Assembly: GCA_019914995.1 (NCBI GenBank)
Contig: CM034133.1
Span: forward strand, 5,146,001-5,210,000
Source: Acanthochlamys bracteata
Lineage: Eukaryota; Streptophyta; Magnoliopsida; Pandanales; Velloziaceae
Reading direction: 5' to 3'
Length of the DNA stretch: 64,000 bases
The notes under the pieces are model-generated. The model did no database searches. It saw only the letters and a program-made list of their open reading frames with translations, and was not told the origin of the DNA. Within the stretch, counting starts at the first letter, position 1. Every line of letters starts with the position of its first letter. This document shows, piece after piece, positions 36,401 through 46,751 of the stretch. The position numbers were made by a program, and so were the translations under genes.

Positions 36401-39400
36401 AAGTTGTATAAATAATTTGTTGAAATTTGATCCCCGTTTATAGCCACTTATAGTCATATCTACATAGATGGCACCAATCTTTTTTTTCACTTATCTTCTT
36501 AAGTTCTTTATGAAATCTTAGGTGGATAACAGAGTCAAGATTAACCAGCATTCTGACATGTAATTAATCATCTTTTGACTGTTTTGATTAGTTAAGTATA
36601 TGCTGTGGTCTTTGTGTCTTATATTGGTGATAACCATATCCATTGGAGTTATTTGCAGTATGTGATGCCAATTTGCTTTATATATTTCACTTTAGGTCTA
36701 TACGTAATCTAAGGTTTACTGATACCATCCCTGCTTAATCAATGTTTTTTCCAGAATCAATTTTTCATATCAGGTCTTTCTGGAGATGATATAATACAGA
36801 ACCGTGTCTTAGAAGCTTTGTATCGGCGCATTATGCGGGCTGAGAAGGAGAAGAAGTCTTTCCGGGTTATTATAGTCATTCCTCTCTTACCTGGCTTCCA
36901 GGTACGCCATTGGAATCTAAATTTTCTTCTTCTCTGTCTGTCATTACTTCTCTACCTAGGCATTTCCTGGAACAGGGAGGTGTAGATGATGCTGGTGCTG
37001 CATCTGTCAGAGCAATAATGCATTGGCAGTATCGAACCATTTGCAGAGGGTCAAACTCAATTATTCAGAATCTTTATGACATAATGGGGGCTAAAATACA
37101 TGACTACATATCTTTCTATGGTCTAAGAGCTTATGGAAGACTTGGTGATGGGGGTCCTTTGGCTACTTCTCAGGTATAAGAAGATGCTGTTCTTTCTTAA
37201 TTCTAGTATGGCCTTTCATGTCATTAACTTCTGGCTTTCAGCTCTTTATGTGAAACCAAAACCTTATTCTCTTGAATCTGTATTTGTGTTTGAGAAGGTG
37301 ACATCTATTGTGAGAAAACTTGTACAAATCCTGCCTAAGTATTTCATTATTATATGGATAGTGTGACTTTTTGTGCTATTATGGCAACGGAAGTGGCTGC
37401 TTGTGGAGAAGTAACAACCCCATTTTAATATTCAACATATAAACATCTCTTATGTCTTGTGTGCAAATTTGGCCACACAATGTTGATGGCTTTAACTGTA
37501 AAAACCTCAACAACAGCTAGGAACTGTTTTTACCATCTGTCCTGCTTCAGAAAATTCTGCTTCTTATATTTTGTTTTACGCTGCATGGATACATTCACAG
37601 CATTTTGGTTTATTAGTTCCTTCTTACTGCTGCAATGATACCTCATTTACCAAATTGACATATGAGGGAGAATGACAGGGTTCAGTGTTTTTATTTATTT
37701 ATTTATTTATTGAAGTTCTATAAGTGAGTATTGAAAACTTGCATGGGTTCAAACTGCTGGATACTGAGATTGAAAGCCTGGTGAAATTAATAAGCTTTTT
37801 GTGCCCATCAACTTTGAGAGTCTATCATGTACCTATGTGGGCATTTGGTGGATAGAAATGCCTTTTGTTTTTCCCTTCCTTGATCTAGCTGTTGAAAGGT
37901 AAATTTGTGGTGTTGCTTTCATTTTTCCTTCTGAATATTCTATTCTTGTCACGAGTACTTTTCTGTAGATTTTAAAGTATTTTCTTGATAAAGAGGATAA
38001 CTAAAGGGTATATGAGGACCAGAGTTATACAATCAGAGGCGTTTCATTATGAAGCCAATGTTTTTGAGAGGAAGCTGTAAAGGGTAATAAAAATAGTTAA
38101 CTACCAGGTCCATGGAGAGAGCTGAGTAGGACTTGTTTACCTTTTAAGGCAGTCGGTAGTTCAGAGAAGGGTATTTTTAGGGTTTGTACTGCAGAGCATT
38201 AATGATTCTGTTCAAGATATATCTATATGATTTGATAGTTTGAGAGTAACCTTTTTCAGGTGGGATTCACATTGGGAATATTTGCTTATGAATTGTGCAT
38301 TTGTACAGGTATATGTCCATAGTAAATTGATGATAACCGATGATCGCTCTGTTTTGATTGGATCAGCAAATATAAATGATAGAAGTTTACTTGGATCAAG
38401 GGATTCTGAGGTACAATATCATAATTATTTTCCTTGTGTAGGCACGTGTTTCCTTTATTTTCCCCATAAGGTATTTTCTTTCAAGATTTACAATGAAAAT
38501 GGTGTGTCTCTTAAATAAATTATGACATCACCTCAAAGCATTTTGGTTATTTTAGTTCATTGCAAATCTACCTGCAGAGATCAATTAAAGTCCTTATTTC
38601 CAATAGTCAAAACTCCCAAGAGCAAGGGATCATATCTCTCAAATGTAATTTTTCTACAATATGTCTAGCTCCCATGAAGAATGAATTACACGTAATGGTT
38701 ATGATGAACGTATAGAGAAATTAAAGCCACTTGTAGGGACTTCCACTTTTTGTAGCTAAGAAGAAGGTTTAGTTAAAAATGCATTCTAAGTAAAGAGCAT
38801 GTAACATTTCATGTATACAGCCTAGTTGCTATTAGAATTCTGAAATATCACTCATCGCATCCTTGAACAATTTAAAAAGCATAGCTCAACTAAAGAGAAT
38901 AATAAGTTCATGTATAAAGCATAGTAACTACAAAGTATCCTTAAACCATATCGTTCCTCCTATAACAAAAGTCACCCCATAAACTATTCAGTATATTCAC
39001 CAATGAAATCATGAGTTAATGCACCTTCTGCTTGCCAACATAGAAAATTACAGGATAGGCTAACACTTTTCATTATCTAGTTTTGGAGGAGTTGTTACCC
39101 ATGCAAAGTTATCCTCCTAATTTCAGGATATGATAGCATGAATTGGCAGGACCACTTGGTGGAGTATAATAATGCAGGCCTACCATGGTCCTTGAATAAA
39201 AAGTGCTAGTTATAGTATAATCACCATGCTCCAGTACATTATTGATGTCTTCATGTGATTAGTTATTTTGAATTTGGATTTGAAACAACCACAATTATGT
39301 TCTCAAGCAAGGTAGTTGTCACCACGATGTATAGCAGTGCTGGGTTTTTGAGTCTGGTATCCTTAGAATGGTTAAAATAAGAAATTCCATCATGCTATTT

Positions 39401-42400
39401 CTGTTTCTCCTGTTCCTTTTTGCTTTTTGCAAAAGTTCTGCGTATTTGCTTCATGTGATAGAAGTTTTCTCTTTCTTGTTACTTTCAATTTTCAGATAGG
39501 TGTTCTTATAGAAGATAAAGAATTCATTCCTTCATTTATGAACGGAAGGCCATGGGAAGCTGGGAAGTTTGCTCTTAGCCTCCGTTTTTCTCTTTGGTTG
39601 GAACATCTTGGTCTTCATACGGGAGAGGTTTGCAAATATATGCACCTTCTTTGTTTTACTAGATTTTGTCATAGCATAATTGGTGATTTGGAAGAGTGTC
39701 ATGAATGGCTGCCTGCAGTTTAATAAGATTGATACGCCTCAAATTGTTGTCCAAGTAGACCATCTATATTGTCAGTTTTCTCTTAAAAGTGTTCTTTCTT
39801 AGTTTGCATCTATGTCTATATCTTCTGCTTTCAAGTCATTATTTCCTTTAAGTATAATATGTCAGCATACAGTATACACACTCCAGTATTCATATCATTG
39901 TTGCAGATCAAGTTGTCCTTCTTGCCCTTTTCAAGAAGCAAATTATAACATTTTGCCTCCATCTTTATTCCCTGGCAAACTATAACCCATCATCAGAGTA
40001 CTATATTCTATCATGCATAGTGAACTGTTTTATCTGGTGTGCATTTGATATTGTGAAGAGTATCCTGCATGGCACGTCTCCGTGAAAGTGACTACTGAGT
40101 AGTCTAACGAACCTATAGTCCAGCTTAGTCAGTATAGTGGATAATCTGAGTCATTGTATCTATAATCAAAACAAATTATTTTCCTCTGGAAAAAGCCATC
40201 TAACAATATAGAGTTGACAATAACATTAGCAACTGCTAGTTTAGAGTTCTGCCAACGGGAAAATGGTATGCGTAGTTGTTAATGGGAAACTACTAAAGGA
40301 GAAGAATATGAATAGCTTTTGCATTGGATTGTGGAAATTCTTCTTTCCTTTCTTTGTAAATCAGTTACCTGAACTTTTTCTTGTCTGTAAGAGTATGTTT
40401 TGTTGATTTGTTCATGCAATCATGCTCAACACAGGATGCAAATAACATGAATGATGTGTATGCTAGTGTTTTGGGCCTCCTCTTACTAGATTCTTTTGTT
40501 CAATTACAGTTGAGCCAAATACAGGACCCAGTAGATGATGCAACATACAAGGAAATATGGATGGCAACTGCTAAGGTTAGAGTTGAAAACCTGACAATAT
40601 TTAATGAAATTCATCCCCCTGTTTTCTGCTGACTTTTATTTTTTCCTTGGCTATTTCATGATTGAAATATCTGCTTACTTATTTCCAGTATATTCTGCTT
40701 ATCTGCAGTCTTTTCTTCTGGAGAACTGTCTAAACAAGATTCTGTAACTTGTGTTTTTCAGAAGGTATAGTTGATTATTAAATAAACATTTGCACCTTCT
40801 ATAATTTCTACCAAAAACTATGCCAATGTGGATTTTTCCTAATCGCCAGTCCCAAGCCTAGATGGAGGGAGGGTTGGGATCAGTTGGTAGCCACCCTTAA
40901 AATTTGGGTATTCCTATTGCATGGATTCTTTAGAATGATCCAGGTAGCCAGTCCCAGTTAGTGGGATAAGGCTTTGTTGAAGTAATGGTAGTTTCAAACC
41001 AAAAGTGAAACATGAAAGCTAGTCTCTTGAAGTCGAACAATTTAATAATACAACAAGAACCTATGAGCTGCGCTGCTTTCCCAACCCAAAGACTGACTGG
41101 AGGCCTAAGTTGACGCTAATTTAAAAGCATCAGCCAAGCACTTTTTCTTCAGATGCTTTCCGAAAGTTAGTTCAGCATAAATCCGGACTATAATCAGGAA
41201 TATACAATGTAGACTGACCTGTTTCGCTTTTCTAAAAAAACTACGTAACATTTCACCTTTAGAAGAATGGACCACTCTTTTCAGTATAGCTTAAGTACCG
41301 TGTAATTTTCCATGATCAGAATGAGTTGACAGCCACTGCTTATGAACAAATTAAACAATGAAGTCTAAGGCAATTGCCTGTACAAGGCTCACCCTTTTAG
41401 GATAAAGGCATATAAAAGCCATGGTATTAAACATACACATGTACATAGACTTGGTTATTTATGTTTGTAATAATCTTTATTTTTAATAAGATATGTTTGA
41501 GAATAATTGATGAACACTATATAATGGTCAAGAGAGTATCTAGTTTAGCTAGGAAGATGATTTTCTTTGTTGGATTCGAAATATCTTCCTATATCTGCCT
41601 CGTTTGTAGTCGGATTCAATGGTGGTAATATGGAATTTTTATATACCCAGCATGGTCGTAGTAGGACCTCTAACAAAAGGAACAACTGTTCTAGGTTCTG
41701 TGTGATGAGTTCTAGACCTTGTGGAATACTAAAGCCAGAAAAAGTGTTTTTAGATTAATTGCAAACTGAGGGAGAAAATAGGAGTTTTATTGTATTAGGT
41801 TGATGTTCTAGGTTCCGTGATGCGTTCTAGACCTTGTGGAATACTGAAACCAGAAAATGTTTTAAATAAATTGCAGACTGATGGAGAAAGATGGGAGTTT
41901 TGATTCTTATTTGGTTGATGCTCTTGTTTAGTAGGACTCTCTTAGTTGATGTCTCAATATGAAGGTCACTTTTGGATGATTGAATGTATGAGGTTATAAG
42001 GTAATTGTGTGGTCATCTCTTTTCTCTTCATCTAGGTTCTTCCTTATTCATTCACTCGAGCTCCTGAAGTTGATTTTGTCTATCTTCAATCTCACGTTTT
42101 TTTGTTCTACATAAAAGAGTTGAGTGTAGCGTCAATCTTAGCAAGGAACTGCATTGGTATTAGAAAATGTTTTATCTTTTTTTCTTTTTAGTACCCTTTT
42201 GAGGATGGTACAATAAAAGCTGAATGCTGTAAGAATGACAAATTTAAACTTTAAAAAGGGGAAACAAATAACTTTATTTGCCTATCTTTCTAGTTAGGTA
42301 TTTTTTGTTCTACATCAAAGGTTTGAGTGATAGGATAATCTTATCAAGGTTCTGCGTTAGTGTAAGTGAAAGTTTTGTCTTATTGCTATTTGGTACCCTT

Positions 42401-43478
42401 TTCTGGATAGTACAATAAAAGCTGAATGCTATAAGAATGACAAATTAAAACTTTAAAAAGGGAATTCAGATTTACTTGGGTTCGACTATTTCTTTAAATT
42501 AAGTTGTGCAGTTTTGGCGTTTGAGACAACTTCTACCGTTGACCAAAAAAAAAGAAAGGGGTTTCACCAGAATGAATTTGAAAGTAATAAGTTTAAGTGT
42601 TGCGCTAAGCCAAAGGTGGCAAAGAATAACCTCGACTTATTCTTCAACCAATCTTGTTCTATTAAGTTGGATCAGCTATATGAATCCTTTTACGAAGATT
42701 CTATGCTATAAAAAGGTTATGGAGTTTTACATGTGGCTACAACCTAATCTCAGTCCTGATCCTTTGCCCTTGCCCAGGCATGGGGCCCGCAACATAGGCG
42801 AAATTTTAATCAAACCTTGTGACTTAGGAAATAGAAAAAGAACGTACCTAGCTTTAAGTTAGAAGCTCAGCTTTGCAGCATCCTGCAGGTCAAAGAGCGC
42901 ATACTCAAAAGTTATAGCAGGCAATCCCTACACTTCATGGTTGAAATTTTTGATGATCTTCTTTGGTTCTGCATTTGATTTCTTTTATACTACATTCCAA
43001 AATAGGAATCAAGTTCTTCAACTGCGATCAAGTGTCTCAATTAGCCTGTATTCGGTCCTTTCACTGACTGCTAACGATCTTTTTTATGTTTTACTGCAGG
43101 CGAATACCATGATTTACCAAGATGTCTTTTCATGTGTCCCCAACGATCTTATTCACACTAGGTATTCAACTAACTCTTCACTTGCACCCAGTATGATCTT
43201 TCAATTCCTCGCTAATTTCAACTTGACGCAGATCTGCTTTACGGCAAAGTTTTGCTCAATGGAAGGAAAAGCTTGGTTATACAACCACAGATCTAGGCAT
43301 TGCACCAGATAAGTTGCAGTCTTACCAGAATGGAGCTACAGAAGCTTCAGATTCAATAGAGAGATTGCAGGGAGTGAAGGGCCACCTTGTTTCTTTCCCA
43401 CTAGAGTTCATGTGCCAAGAAGATTTAAGACCAGTTTTCAATGAGAGCGAGTATTATGCATCTCAGGTCTTTTATTAG
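18424..43478 (+). CDS. PLDP1: Phospholipase D zeta-type (PX-PH-PLD), 20 exons
   Basis: It hydrolyses phosphatidylcholine-type lipids to phosphatidic acid. Plant zeta PLDs act in vesicle traffic, auxin responses and phosphate starvation. Exons: 18424-18672, 20904-21005, 21270-21391, 21706-21847, 22099-22269, 23318-23491, 24258-24500, 24599-24715, 26332-26471, 26577-26726, 26851-27007, 27153-27686, 28903-29013, 36755-36901, 36976-37173, 38309-38410, 39496-39627, 40510-40575, 43100-43161, 43232-43478. All have GT-AG borders, and the total of 3366 nt joins in frame to 1121 residues, against about 1100 in Arabidopsis PLD zeta 1 (from memory). Domains: PX about 50-210, PH about 250-350, HKD1 HHEKIVIVD (His490, Lys492, Asp497), HKD2 HSKLMITDD (His923, Lys925, Asp930). 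There is no C2 domain, so calcium-independent activity is expected. Exon 12 (178 residues) is the variable linker between the halves. Introns 1, 13 and 18 are swollen by transposons, but no exon is damaged. The choice of p1 over p2 is by overall resemblance. Confidence 0.96.
19960..20390 (+). pseudogene. LINE 3'-end remnant in PLD intron 1
   Basis: Forward-frame fragments resemble the C-terminus of plant LINE reverse transcriptase proteins: [15 protein letters not shown] near 20010, [11 protein letters not shown] near 20095 and VRRLGQIR near 20240. It then ends in cccacctagtgggatgagg near 20341, the usual LINE 3' end in plants. Several stops and shifts are present. It lies in the gene's orientation and away from splice sites. 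Confidence 0.75.
23690..23900. repeat. Repeat-like GGGTTGGCAA-type sequence in PLD intron 6
   Basis: It begins gaggtggcaaatgagtgact and continues with alternating gggtt, gacccaac and gggtcaagcc motifs. This recalls the block at 54926-55130. Such GGTGGCAA ends with ACCC/GGGT richness are seen in plant hAT-like repeats. No matching far end was found, so the call is tentative. Confidence 0.3.
27048..27105 (+). repeat. Short LINE 3' tail in PLD intron 11
   Basis: ccacctagtggaatgagtct followed by tagttgtaagattgttgtg matches the plant LINE 3' end seen in intron 1. Only about 60 bp remains, all inside a 145-bp intron between exons 11 and 12. It may instead be a chance match strengthened by position. 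Confidence 0.5.
29374..29755. mobile_element. 382-bp MITE with long terminal inverted repeats, PLD intron 13
   Basis: The first ~75 bp (gcttaatgacattagtggtc, then tgtcaaaacaatcccc) is repeated inverted at the end (29680-29755), and most positions match. There is no coding capacity. 'Gtggtcc...caaaac...tccc' inverted ends are typical of plant Mutator-type MITEs; this family label is from memory. It sits 250 bp upstream of the chromovirus in the same intron. A 9-bp target duplication is not obvious. Confidence 0.75.
30001..30519 (-). repeat. 3' LTR of the chromovirus
   Basis: It is 519 bp, equal in length to the right copy at 35206-35724 and differing at about 21 positions by hand count. It ends accataaca where the right copy has accatgaca, so the terminal TGTTA on the minus strand is a mutated TGTCA. 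Confidence 0.97.
30547..30816 (-). pseudogene. Chromodomain end of chromovirus integrase
   Basis: A 89-residue minus-strand piece carries [11 protein letters not shown], then [12 protein letters not shown] and ASWE, the chromodomain core (Y-LVKW, then W). In chromoviruses this domain tethers the integrase to histone marks and steers insertion. A frame break separates it from the integrase piece upstream. Confidence 0.93.
30934..32250 (-). pseudogene. Chromovirus RNase H end and integrase, broken
   Basis: Three minus-strand pieces. 32250-31708 has the end of RNase H ([12 protein letters not shown], then [13 protein letters not shown]) and the integrase zinc motif (HPGMHRT, then CLVCQ). 31629-31282 has the catalytic core with [17 protein letters not shown] and DGQTERVN, so all three acidic residues are present. 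31266-30934 has the C-terminal domain with [10 protein letters not shown]. Stops or shifts lie at about 31700, 31280 and 30930. Confidence 0.92.
32487..33071 (-). pseudogene. Chromovirus reverse transcriptase
   Basis: This 194-residue piece contains [21 protein letters not shown] and [10 protein letters not shown], the catalytic YLDD motif, followed by FLGHIIGKG and the thumb region. The first RT part (fingers) lies in another frame upstream (33071-33230), where [12 protein letters not shown] can be read. A stop follows IWD at 32487. Confidence 0.93.
33227..34066 (-). pseudogene. Chromovirus gag zinc knuckle and aspartic protease
   Basis: This 279-residue piece opens with [13 protein letters not shown], a CX2CX3HX4C knuckle of the type seen in plant chromoviruses. 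The protease [14 protein letters not shown] (active-site Asp-Thr-Gly-Ala) comes next, and then the linker to RT with the ELEPGTKPP and [12 protein letters not shown] stretches. It joins the RT fingers after a frame break near 33230. Confidence 0.93.
34179..35185 (-). pseudogene. Chromovirus gag, broken
   Basis: 35185-34904 is a charged, heptad-like N-terminus ([15 protein letters not shown], then [14 protein letters not shown]) that should form a coiled coil. 34807-34364 is the retrotransposon gag (capsid) domain with [35 protein letters not shown] and ARAKLRRL. 34367-34179 overlaps it in another frame and continues the domain. At least two breaks interrupt it. Confidence 0.92.
35206..35724 (-). 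repeat. 5' LTR of the chromovirus
   Basis: It starts on the minus strand with TGTCA at 35724 and ends TGACA at 35206, a perfect 5-bp inverted terminal pair. A tataaag motif (minus strand) near its middle could be the promoter core. The primer-binding site follows immediately at 35203-35190. Confidence 0.97.
37688..37712. repeat. (ATTT)n microsatellite in PLD intron 15
   Basis: About six ATTT units in a row. Confidence 0.9.
40840..40990 (+). repeat. LINE 3'-end remnant in PLD intron 18
   Basis: cagtcccaagcctagatgg with gagggttggg, then agccagtcccagttagtggg and ataaggctttgttgaa. Both blocks are standard parts of plant LINE 3' ends. It is in gene orientation and does not touch the splice sites. 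Confidence 0.75.
41690..41930 (+). repeat. Tandem duplication (about 117 bp), PLD intron 18
   Basis: ttctaggttctgtgtgatga at 41690 and ttctaggttccgtgatgcg at 41807 start two copies. Each continues with gttctagaccttgtggaata and later gcaaactgagggagaaaa or gcagactgatggagaaag. Confidence 0.85.
42098..42470 (+). repeat. Tandem duplication (about 200 bp), PLD intron 18
   Basis: tttttgttctacataaaag (42098) and tttttgttctacatcaaagg (42300) begin two copies. Both share gtacaataaaagctgaatgc and end in aaactttaaaaaggg. Together with the 41690 pair, a large part of this 2.5-kb intron is local duplication. Confidence 0.85.
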
Positions 43479-44200
43479 ACTACATGCTATTCTTTGTTGT
43501 ATAGAATTTTGATATTCACAGGTGTAATTATCAGCTGTTTTGGTTCTGAAACCCGGCATTGAGTCTGGTGTATAGCTTGTACATGTAACTAACAGAAGAT
43601 TGTGATAAGAAAAGAAAAGGAAGACAGGGCCAATTCCTTCTTGAATTCTACCAATCAGTGACCTGGATAATTTGAACTTGGTATCGCACTTGGGACACTA
43701 TGTTATGCAACCGTATTGGACCTGTGCGACTCTGTGCGATTATGCTACCAATGCGACAAAACAGGGTAGCTGTTGGGGATGCTATGCTGTTCAACCGTAT
43801 TGGACCATAATGCAATCCTATGTAATCATGCCTCTAGTGTGATCAAAACATGGTTGCAACTAGGATCTTATGGGTCGTATTTGGATCCAACAGTATGGGT
43901 CACTACTTCAAATAACAATTTAAAAATGTTTTACAATAAGCTCTCTTATTAGAATTTGAACTCAAGTCTTTTAAATGAAAGGTTACTATCATACTATATT
44001 TGAGCGTATTTTTTATTTTCACTAATTTACTTTCATACTATATTTGAGTCTGTTTAGTATTAAAGTTTATTTATACAACTTGATAGATATTCGTAATATT
44101 TTTTTGGATCAATTTTTGATTGAAATTTTTCATGAATGTATTCGGAACCATGCTATAAGATTGAATAATAATCGGGTTTGAGCCTTTGAGAGAGTGTCCT
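43479..44200. other. PLD 3'UTR and intergenic DNA
   Basis: The transcript end should lie within the first 150-200 bp after the stop; no clean AATAAA is visible. A short direct repeat (caaccgtattggacc at about 43710 and 43795) follows. Nothing coding. Confidence 0.45.
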
Positions 44201-44205
44201 TAGGG

Positions 44206-44925
44206 TATGTTTGGATTCATAAGTAAGAAATAAGAGTAATATGACGGATAGGAAAAATAATAAAAGGACGGATAGAAAATGATAGTTAATTGATCTTACG
44301 ATGTTTGGATATATAGTGAGAGTAATAAATTAATTAAGTTTGGATAGATGGATAAATGAATGAGTAATAAAAGTAAATTTTTTATAAAAGACTCAAATTC
44401 GTAATATTTATTTATATTAATATTACTTTTATTAATATAATTTTAAATAATTTATTAATATAATTCTAAATAAATTTTAATAATATAACTTTTAAATTAA
44501 TTTTTTATATTAATCTAAAATTATATCAATTATTAAATATAAAAACTAATTATATAATTTTATTATTTCCTCACTAATTAAATTAAATAAATATAAAAAA
44601 TTTTAAATTATTATAATAAAAAATAATATATCTTAATTTAAAAATATTAAATTAAAAAATAAATATTAAATTATAAATAAATATTAAAAATATTTTAAAA
44701 AATAAAAAGACAAAAGAGAAAGCAAATTTATTTTTTTTTCTTGTCACCACGTGTACCCATCAATTTGGTGGTACATATTTAACTACTAAATAGTGGAAAG
44801 AATGAGAAATAGTTCTTTATCCTTTCCATTAATATTATGTTACCAGTAGGTAGATATAGAAAACTGATTTACTGTACCATTATTTTCCATGTCTATCTAT
44901 CATCCGAATAAAGCCTTAGAGTTAA
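44206..44925. mobile_element. AT-rich MITE-like element
   Basis: The left end cttagggtatgtttggatt and the reverse complement of the right end (ctaaggctttattcggatg) match at about two thirds of positions. The 700-bp interior is extremely AT-rich with no ORF. 'TGTTTGGAT' ends are common in plant DNA-transposon MITEs. Family and target duplication are undetermined. Confidence 0.5.
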
Positions 44926-45182
44926 AAACTGAACGGAGTGCATTTTGATCTTTTCTGACTCAAGTATAATTAAAAAATTACTTTGAGAAGGTGGCCCAGT
45001 TTAACAAAGTGAAAATGGATATGGCTACTTGATCCAAAAACCCTTCTCTGTTCAATAGGCTCTACCGTGTGCTATGCTAGCTGCTAGTTAGGTTTCTTCG
45101 GCTTTGCTGCTCCGCCACCGCGATTAGCTTTGCTCCTCTCAATTCGCTCTGCTCTGCTGCGATTCGCTCCGCGGTGAGAAGA

Positions 45183-45392
45183 CAATGGGTCTGAGGAACT
45201 ATAATATAGGTTGTACAGATTTGGATTGTCGTTGAAATTGTTGCTGTATTAGTTGTTATCGCTGCTGTTCTTGTTATCAAGAAGAAATATTCTCACCATT
45301 TTAAACCTCCTCCTGTACCTTCTTGGCTCCATCAATCCCAACTACGCTGAAGCTCTTTGCCCTACTGTCCTGTTCTTTCAAGTCCAGAAGTG
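45183..45392 (+). pseudogene. GH9 endoglucanase N-terminal fragment
   Basis: After an ATG (45183), a frame change exposes VAVLVVIAAVLVIKKKYS, a membrane anchor followed by basic residues, then HHFKPPPVP. A second frame change exposes NPNYAEAL and FFQVQK, ending at a TGA. This order (anchor, proline-rich linker, D/N-YAEAL, FFQVQKSGKL) is that of membrane-anchored plant GH9 endo-1,4-beta-glucanases. Nothing of the catalytic domain follows. Two frame breaks in 200 bp make it a pseudogene, possibly transposed or a relic of a gene once next to TEN1. Confidence 0.65.
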
Positions 45393-46015
45393 AAACATCC
45401 TTATTGTCTGAAACTATGAATTGCTAGGTTATCTCACTCTATATCCATTATGTTTAATTCTTTATCTTATTTGTTGCAGTTGTGGAAAGTGTTTAATTGT
45501 TTTGGCTGTCTAGGATGTAATATGAAATAACTTAATTCTAAGGATATAAGTTCATGAGTTTTCGGTAGTCATAAAGCATTTAGAGAAGTCAGAATCAACA
45601 ACTGTCATTGAATTTGATTGTGCTTGCTTGTGAGTGCCTGATATCCATACCTATTATAGATCTTGTTTTAGTACAATCCACTAGGTGATGGCTTTTCGTG
45701 AATATGATAAGTCTAGTCCTTGATATTATGGACTAACTGGTATAGTAAGTGTTGATTGGACAGGGTGAGCTACTGCTTGCAAACGTAATTATGCTGCACT
45801 AGACGCTTTCCCTTGCAAATTTAGTCTATTCTTTGATCCCTTCCGTGCTTCTCTTTGAGAGATCACTAGAAAGTTACCTTCGTGGCCCGTCGCTTATTGA
45901 ACTGACTTTATGTGTATTCAAGTTTGGAGGTAGTATTAATTCTTACAACTGTCTATGCTTCAGCAATAGGTTCTTATTCAAATCCTTTAGCTTGGAGCTC
46001 TTGATGTTTCATTGA

Positions 46016-46751
46016 ATGATGGGAACATCTGAAGTGCAACCTGGAATACCTGTGACTCTAAAGGAGCTGCACACTACTTCAATATTTTTCAAACAAGGAG
46101 CATCTCTTCGGGTTACTGGAAAGTAAATAATTATCACTATCTTTCAAGAAGAAATGCTGCATCTTTTGGATATTAACTAATCTTGTGTTACATGCTTGAT
46201 ATCACCTTGTTGTGTTGCATACACTGCAACAGAATGGTAACATTCGAAAAAGTTGACCGTCTTTTTGAGCATCTTTTTCCAATTGTGCATTTCTCCTAAT
46301 TTAGCTATATTTTTTGGAATGCAAAAATCTATCACGGAGAAACGTTTTTTCCTGTTTATTTCTTAGGCTGCAATTGTACAATATGGAGATGGCAGTTGCG
46401 ATCATCACTGATGATGGTGTCAACCTGAAAATTGACACACGGCACCTGATGGGCATGAGCTTTAGCTTAGGATCAATCTACCAATTCATTGGTGAACTGC
46501 ACATTCAACCTGATCGTGATGTAAATTCACAATGTTACTTTTCTAATTCAAAACTCTCCTCTGAGTTGGATCTGTATTTTTCCCTTCTAATTCTACAACA
46601 TATCTTGTGCTAGGTAATTTTGCAGGCACGGGTGGGAAGGAATGTGGATGGCATTGACTTAAGCCTCTATCACCAATCTCTTCTGCTTTTACGAAATTAT
46701 GAGACTGAAGTCATTAGTTCTAGAATGACTTTAGGTGATAGAGCTTTGTAG
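46016..46751 (+). CDS. TEN1: CST complex subunit TEN1, three exons
   Basis: TEN1 works with CTC1 and STN1 to cap telomeres and assist C-strand fill-in. Exons 46016-46122, 46367-46520 and 46614-46751 have GT-AG borders and join in frame to 132 residues, against about 127 in Arabidopsis (from memory). Family landmarks include FFKQGASLRVTGK, DDGVNLKIDTRHL, GSIYQFIGELHI and ARVGRNVDGIDLSLYHQSL, covering the single OB fold from start to end. For exon 3, the acceptor at 46611-46613 is preferred over a second AG at 46625-46626 because it keeps the VILQ residues expected before ARVGRNVDG; the alternative also stays in frame, four residues shorter. A second ATG at 46019 could be used. No defect is visible. 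A GH9 relic lies 600 bp upstream, where the promoter or a 5'UTR exon should be. Confidence 0.9.
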
